Shown here one piece after another: positions 58,011 through 64,000 of a DNA stretch of 64,000 nt. Source of the DNA: Panulirus ornatus (lineage: Eukaryota; Arthropoda; Malacostraca; Decapoda; Palinuridae); the NCBI RefSeq assembly GCF_036320965.1, contig NC_092232.1, positions 60,305,858-60,369,857 of the forward strand. The letters run 5' to 3'. A model generated the notes under the pieces. That model made no database searches. It was not told the origin of the DNA and saw only the letters and a program-made list of their open reading frames with translations. Both the position numbers and the translations under genes were made by a program. Position 1 is the stretch's first letter, and the number at the start of each line of letters is the position of its first letter.

Positions 58011-58239
58011 TGTATGTACTGTAGTAAAGTACTGTGTTTATGTGGATAACATGTGGACGTCAGAGGAGGCAAGAGCATCATCAGAGACAAATTCTCTATT
58101 CTATGTTGTATCCTCAATTTTGTCTGCGGTGATCAACACACTTTATCCACCAAGATATTATCTTGCTCTTTCTTTCCATCATTCTTTAGTATTAAAGATT
58201 TTGTTCTCTCAAGCAAGATAGAATTTATCAATAATTTTT

Positions 58240-58500
58240 AATGTCATCTTGGGTCCAGGTAATGTTAGGTAGCGGTCATACAAGTTGTCCATGACCTTCA
58301 TCATGTGGGTTGGGAAGGAGTCAGGAGGTGTGGCGTTGTACTCGGTGTACCACTTGCCAAGTTGGTCAGTGTGTATACCATGGAAGTTGGAGGGGAATCA
58401 TCAGTCTGTATGTTAACAATTAGGTTGAGCAAATAACACTTGGCCTCAGTGAAGGTAGAAAGTTTTCCCACCAGACTGCATCCATTAATACGACTTAGAT
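58240..58500 (-). pseudogene. protein-like minus-strand frame, frameshifted
   Basis: The minus strand reads KLSTFTEAKCYLLNLIVNI, then after a frame change FHGIHTDQLGKWYTEYNATP and FPTHMMKVMDNLYDRYLTLP. Composition is protein-like with an Asn-Ala-Thr sequon, but no family is recognised and there is no clear start. Confidence 0.3.
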
Positions 58501-58509
58501 CAGAAGATC

Positions 58510-59880
58510 TAGCCTTAGGGAATTTGTTAGATCGAGATTACAAAGCCTTTCATCATTTTTAATCTTTGTACTTCGTGACCATCTCTGTTTTAAGTTGTTA
58601 CGTTGACGTATGATGAATCTAATATGGAGAACAAATTTAGGAGGAAACCTGGCAAAGCTACATATGAGTGATTTTACCGTTTGCAAGTAAACTACGATTT
58701 TGTAAAAACGAATAGCATCTATGTTGTGTATAGAAAACGTAACTCCTTAGCTGCATTCTCTATGAATGTCATCAAAAGTAAAACATAGACAAGGGAAGGA
58801 ATGAGGCTTGACGATACGAAACATCACTCAATCGTGTCCTGGCTGCCCAGACCCTCCCTCGCCACATCACTGGCCATAACTTCATCTACACATTGCTTAC
58901 TCCGTCAAGGTCATCCACACATTTTGCCTGGCTTGAACAACCGCTTGGCATTCATGAACCGCTGAATGTTTACACTTTCTGATATTCTGTAGTAGCTGAT
59001 GCAGTTGCAAGATAGACTATTAAACCATTTTCTTACAATACTCGCTGGTAAGGAGACAATTTTCACAAAACACAGAGGTAACACTGCCTAAGAAACGGGC
59101 TTAAGAACAATTGTACGAACATAGGGTCACATTGGTACATCCACAAGGCACCAGTGGTCTGGGTGGCCTGAAATAGATTTGGGACCAAGAAGGATGATAG
59201 GTGTAGGGAGTAAACCTACCACAGACCATCATTAATTATGAAGAGTTGACAATGGTTACCTCCAGCCATAATCTATAAATCAATAGACAAATGTTAATGC
59301 AAACAAAGCAAGAATTAAAGAAGCAGGAACACAATCCAACATACCATTTTACGATAATTATGTCAAGTTGTCGCACCTGTTCATTACCTGACGTCGTCTT
59401 ACGTTTCACCTTTAGTAACGTCTGCGAATTTCGTTGTAGTGAAACTAAGGCGACTTGAGACTCAATGTTAGTGATACACAAGAGGAAGAAATACAACTCC
59501 GAAGGTATAAAACAGTTGTGGACACACCAAACGCTTGACAAATATTCCTTAGTGGATGACAGAAAACACAAAGAGATCGTCCTTGTAAACTTATGATGAG
59601 GTTTGCTTGAAGAGTCTCCCTTCGTCATAGTCGTCCACAGGCGCCCTTTGTTGGAGTGGGTGTGGCGTGGACACAGTACTGGGACCTTCATGATAGAATA
59701 TCTACAACGTTCCAGGTGTCCACATATCAGGGATATGACTGTGTACAACGGTGGCTGGGGTTAAAGTCACTGGATCATATATAAAACATACAAAGGTTAA
59801 CATTGATTCTCTTAAGATTTCAAGGCAATGAAAGGTTTGTGGTGCAGTCTTTATGACTGAAGGTCATATTTAGATAGAGA
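58510..59880. other. no gene recognised
   Basis: Unique sequence. The longest frame (59748-59236, minus, 170 codons) has no motif I can name. Confidence 0.4.
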
Positions 59881-59906
59881 TTTATCAAATGGATATTACA
59901 TCAACG

Positions 59907-61494
59907 TCACAGTAGCCGCTCTACATCAAAATATACGAGGCTCTTATTTACAGTGATTGCACCCACTCTGCGGGAAAGCGCGTCTGCAACTACATTGGAT
60001 GAGCCAGAAACAAAACGAAAATCTGGGTCAAATGTTTGTGTAGTTAAAAACCACCTCTGAAACTTTTCTGTAGGATCTTGTTGTTGAAAAATACCTAACA
60101 GTGCTCTGTGATCTGTATAAACTGTAATAAGGTAACCATATATGTATTTCTTAAAATGTTTGAGTGCCCAAACAACTGCAAGGCTTTCTAACTCAGTTAT
60201 TGAGTATTTCAATTCCGTCTTTGAACATGAACGGCTCGCATAGGCTATGGGAAAAAGTCTACCCTTATTCAACTCCTGCATAAGTACAGCTCCAAGACCC
60301 TGTTTACAAGCATCTGTGTGCAAAATGAAGGGTTTCTCAAAGTTGGGGAATCGAAGGATAGATGCTTCTATCAAGTGTCGCTTGAGTAAGTTAAACGCAT
60401 TGTCTTGCGCTGTTGACCACTGGAATGTAACTCCCTGTTTCAGAAGTGAAGTGAGTGGGTTTACGATCTTTGTGAAATTAGATATAGATCTTCAATAATA
60501 TCCTGCTAAACCAAGGAAGGATTTGACCTTATCTGTTGTGGAAGGGAATGGCCATTCTACAATTGTTTTGACTTTATGTGCATTAGGTTGAATACCGTTT
60601 TCATCAACGGTGTGACCTAAGTAATTAATTCTTGTCTGTAGAAAGGAACATTTGGATAACTTGACTTTTAGGTTTGCATCCTTAAGTCGTAGGAATACTC
60701 TCTCAAGACTTTTGAAATGAGAAGCAATACCTGGAGACATGACAATTATATCATCAAGATAAACCAATACATCTTTGCCCAACATGTGATGACAAATGTT
60801 AGTCATTAACCTTGAGAAGGTGATCACCGGTGAGGAATGAAGACCGAAGGGCATGATGCATATGAACTGCCAATGACCATCTGGCGTACTGAACACAGTC
60901 AGGGGGCGGCTTTCCTCTGACAAGGGAATCTGCCAAAATCCACTCAATAAATCCAAAGTTGAAAATACCTTATTGTTACCGAGGATATGAAGAAGCTCTG
61001 ATACCACTGGTAATGGGAAACCATCTTTCAAAGTGACCTTGTTGTTGAGTTTTCTAAAATCTATGACTGGTCTAAAAGTTCCATCCTTTTTCGGAACGAT
61101 CAGAAGTGGTAAATTCCATGGTGATCGTGATTCCTCTATAACCTTATCTTTCAACATGTCCTGAACAAGTTTGTTTGCTATGTCTCTGTGCGCGTGTGTG
61201 TGGCAATCGATAGGCTGGGACGTCAATGGGACGTGGGTTTTTCTCTAAGTTAATAATGTGAACATCCAAATGAGTTCTACCGAGTGGTTCTCCTAATAAG
61301 GCAATAGTAGACCTAGACTGGTTAAGTAAGTCTGTTAACTGGTCAACATGTTTGCTTAATCCTACCTTGGATATCATGTCAGGGGTGATGGTGGGGAGCT
61401 GACTCAAGCCGTGCACTGCTGAGTCTGGGGTAGGAGGAGTAGGTGGTGGTGGGTTAATGGAATGTGAGACTAGACGGATGTTAAACTCATGCAA
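59907..61494 (-). pseudogene. Gypsy-type retrotransposon pol (RT and RNase H), broken, no integrase
   Basis: Minus-strand frames in order: a linker ending PIDVPAYRLPH (61494-61144), reverse transcriptase (61226-60492) with IVPKKDGTFRPVIDFRKLN, STLDLLSGFWQIPL (first Asp), MPFGLHSSP and VYLDDIIV (catalytic DD), the connection HKVKTIVEWPFPS and FLGLAGYY, a stop at 60492, then RNase H (60374-59907) with ILHTDACKQGLGAVL, ELESLAVVWALKHFKKYI, VYTDHRALLG and DALSRR. A frameshift near 61200 and the stop at 60492 interrupt the frame. The sequence ends soon after RNase H; no integrase zinc finger or DDE core follows, so the copy is truncated and inactive. Confidence 0.93.
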
Positions 61495-61963
61495 CTCCTC
61501 GTCTTGAATTCCCGACTTCAGAACGGAGAATTACTCAAGATTGGCCCCTCTACGGAGACGGACAGGAGTGGGGTCCCGTATTGGCAATGTATATGGTGAC
61601 CTCTCCATCTGGGGTCTCATGAATAGAGGCGTCCATCATGGATAGTCGTGTGACAGTTAGTGATGAAGGTTCAGCAACAACTCTTAGTGCGAGATCACCC
61701 TGACTATGTCTAAGTCCATGATCAGTCATCCATGTTCGAGAAAGTGAGAGAGGAACCTTCGTTAATGTGTTACTATGCAGAGTCATGTTGGTTCTCAGTT
61801 TACAGGACAATGATGAGTAGAAAAGTAAAAAGGATGCGTATTGTCTACCGTGAAGCAGGACGTGGGAGCAGATGTATTAATGACGCTGACTGAGTGAGAA
61901 CTCTTCTCTGACAATGGCAGGAACGTATTATCAACACAAACCACATGATAAATAGGACAGATC

Positions 61964-62260
61964 TTATGTTGTGCCACACATAGAGTGGCGTCCTAGTAAC
62001 AAGTTAGCAGGAAACGTTACACCACGAACAATGTAAGGGGTGACGGTCATGACCAAGTCGCAAATGCGAATGTTCATTTTAATAGTGCCCCTTACGTCGA
62101 GATTTTCATTTGAGATACTTTGAAGGGATGGGTAAAGGTCCGAGCATTGACCAAGTTGAGTGCGCCCCATTAATGGTTGAATAAAATCATAATGAATGAC
62201 ATCTGCTTCCGCGCCGCTGTCAAGAAAGATTGTGATTGGCTTATCCTGGAAAGAACCCAC
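61964..62260 (-). pseudogene. Gypsy-type aspartic protease region
   Basis: The minus frame contains ITIFLDSGAEADVIHYDFI, the DSGA active site of retrotransposon proteases, then NLLLGRHSM. It lies between the gag zinc knuckles and the RT, as expected. The frame ends before joining RT, and 61550-61963 is a degenerate linker in two frames. Confidence 0.8.
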
Positions 62261-62339
62261 TAAATCGAAACTTGTAATGTGAGAAAATGGCGAAGAACGA
62301 AAATGTCTTAAGAGTTCCTTATGTGATGGAGTCTTGTCA

Positions 62340-63515
62340 TGAGCGAGAGATTGTCATTGTTGATAATGACATGATGAACCTGTGTTAGGTGACGTCTGTC
62401 TAGCTAATGCTCGACATTCCGCTGAAGTGTGTCTAGCGTTGCTATGATATGAACACCTGCTTGGTGGTGTTGGGCGCGAGCGGGTGAAGGTCAGCCTGAT
62501 GTCTGACTGGAGGAAATCATGACTAGGTCGGCAGAATTGTGACGACCGAGGCTGTGATGACATGGGTCGTTGACTGCGTTTGTTGTTCTGGTCGAGGCTC
62601 ACGTGAGAATGAGTCCCATGTGTAAGGACACACATTCGCTTTATGTCCTGGTTGGCCACACCGGAAGCACGTCACTTTATGTGAGTGTTTGTTATCACTG
62701 AATCGCTGTATTTGAACATGAGAAGAATGATTGTGTTGACCACTAGAATGTTACGTCACACTTTGGGAAGCCGACACTCTCCCCAGTGTCTTGGTGTTGG
62801 AATATCCACCTTTCTTTTGAGTGTAATTCAACACTTTTGTTACCGACCCACAATGATGGGTCGATGTTCTCATTAAGTAACCGTCGTCTTACGTCTGGAG
62901 GTCAGGTCCTTGAGAATGAAGGTTATGTGTAATAAACGCATGAGTGTTTGTACATGAGTTTCAGGATTCATCATGGCCGATATCCAGGGTAAGGATTCAT
63001 AATCTTGCCTAACTAATCTCATTCTTCCATGTAAGGTACTCCAGTGATCAGGGACTGACGTATCATCCAAGTATGTTGTGTTAAGAGCACGTAAAAGGAC
63101 GTGTAGTAAACTATCTGAGAATGATTCCTCACAACCTGATGTAAACAACGTTTTAAATTCCTCCCAAGATGTACAGTTTCCAATGTCATCTGAGTCATAG
63201 ACAACCCTAGCTTAATTGTTAGGCTGGTGGAAATCAATGAGGTTTTTAGCAGCCGATATAAACGCTCTGTCTCCTGAATCACCATTATGTTCAACAATGT
63301 CCTCTGCATTTCTAATCCACCGATTAAAATTTGACAGTTTACCATCAAATAACTCGTGTGGTTCCCTAGCTTGTTTTAGTGTTACAACGGTTTTTAGTGA
63401 AGTTTTTGTGATGTGGAGGGGGAGGTGGGTGTGGGTGTGGTAACGTGTGAGAAGGTTTCTGTGGGTCATCTGTGTCACCAGAATCTGTCAAAACATCTTT
63501 GTGTGACGTCGCCAT
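62340..63515 (-). pseudogene. Gypsy-type gag with CCHC zinc knuckle, frameshifted
   Basis: The likely start is the ATG at 63515 (MATSHKDVL, then a His/Pro-rich tract). The frame shifts near 63420 into HELFDGKLSNFNRWIRNAED, stops at 63212 and resumes at 63148-62873. A CX2CX4HX4C knuckle, CFRCGQPGHKANVC, lies at 62669-62628, followed by a second Cys/His cluster, CSYHSNARHTSAEC, near 62440, both typical nucleic-acid binding parts of gag. At least three frame changes make it non-functional. No LTR or primer-binding site was recognised upstream. Confidence 0.85.
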
Positions 63516-63619
63516 TTTAGAAGGTTGGTTCCGTTTATAATAAGGGATTCTAGGTAAATTCCTAAGTACATATGAACCTTTACGATTACCGCGTGGAATA
63601 TCTTCGGACTTGTAATACA

Positions 63620-64000
63620 ATCTTACATAAAGTGTGCAAGTAATAGCCGCCCAAAAATATTTAAAATATAATTAACACTATTGACTTAATACAAAATACA
63701 TAACATGAATATCATTTGAAAATATTGAAATGAAATAAAGGCAATAAAAGGCTGGCATAACTGTATAACATATGAATACAAGACTCTGTATATGAGAGGT
63801 GCACATAATAGTATAACATATCAGGAATGGACTCTATATATGAAAGTAATCATCACTAAAAAGAATAGTACCAATGTATGAAAACATAAGAAAGAATATA
63901 TGCAAGAATAACTGAAAACTTATATTAATTTGCTAAACTACAAAGATGAATAATCATATTACCCAAAAGTATATAGATGTCTATATTTATAGACTAGGAA
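63620..64000. other. AT-rich flank upstream of gag
   Basis: No gene seen. If the Gypsy copy keeps a 5' LTR or leader it would lie here, but without the partner LTR it cannot be delimited. Confidence 0.4.

Larger units (their letters stand above)
54778..58020 (-). repeat. duplicated block delta
   Basis: Inverted copy of block alpha (10080-13174). It has gained an R1 copy at 56515-57015 next to an expanded TG minisatellite and has no 30-bp satellite array. Confidence 0.85.

Overview
This is a eukaryotic, very repeat-rich window. It most resembles a crustacean, probably decapod, genome. That is an inference from the extreme microsatellite density (long TA tracts, plus GA, CT, CA and AAC runs), the mixture of Penelope-like, RTE-type and Gypsy retroelements, and an arthropod-like 5S rRNA fragment. 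No operons or bacterial genes are present. Only one ordinary protein gene is convincing: an uninterrupted uridine phosphorylase reading frame at 20852-21823.

Layout. 1-5.4 kb: degenerate Penelope-like elements (PLEs) in both orientations. 5.5-6.3 kb: a 33-bp minisatellite. 6.3-10 kb: mostly unrecognised, with one copy of a dispersed repeat called R1 here. 10.1-13.2 kb: duplicated block alpha (protein-like ORF, CA minisatellite, 30-bp satellite, amplified PLE end). 13.2-17.6 kb: nested RTE-type non-LTR elements, including a 3.3-kb copy with an intact 998-codon ORF. 17.7-19.9 kb: a cassette of two tRNA-like genes and a 5S-headed SINE. 20.3-22.7 kb: uridine phosphorylase between two short RTE-derived elements. 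22.8-29.5 kb: PLE and RTE fragments separated by TA tracts. 30.6-35 kb: R1 copies and a 2-kb block that recurs inverted at 45.4-47.1 kb. 36-40.3 kb: minisatellites. 40.8-44.6 kb and 53.2-58 kb: direct copies of cassette plus block, both inverted relative to 10.1-19.9 kb. 49.4-50 kb: an old RTE relative. 59.9-63.5 kb: a decayed Gypsy pol/gag without integrase.

The mobile elements appear to share one insertion habit: nearly every RTE, RTE-SINE and PLE end abuts a TA tract. Paralogous copies of the same block with and without an insertion give empty-site comparisons. The most interesting items are hammerhead-ribozyme-like motifs in the PLE ends; a SINE made of 5S rRNA joined to the 5' end of the local RTE; short elements carrying both RTE ends; a twin-priming 5' inversion; fold-back PLE ends; and tRNA-like genes whose anticodons (GAT, GGC) are unusual for a eukaryotic nucleus. 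All identifications come from reading the sequence; no database search was run.
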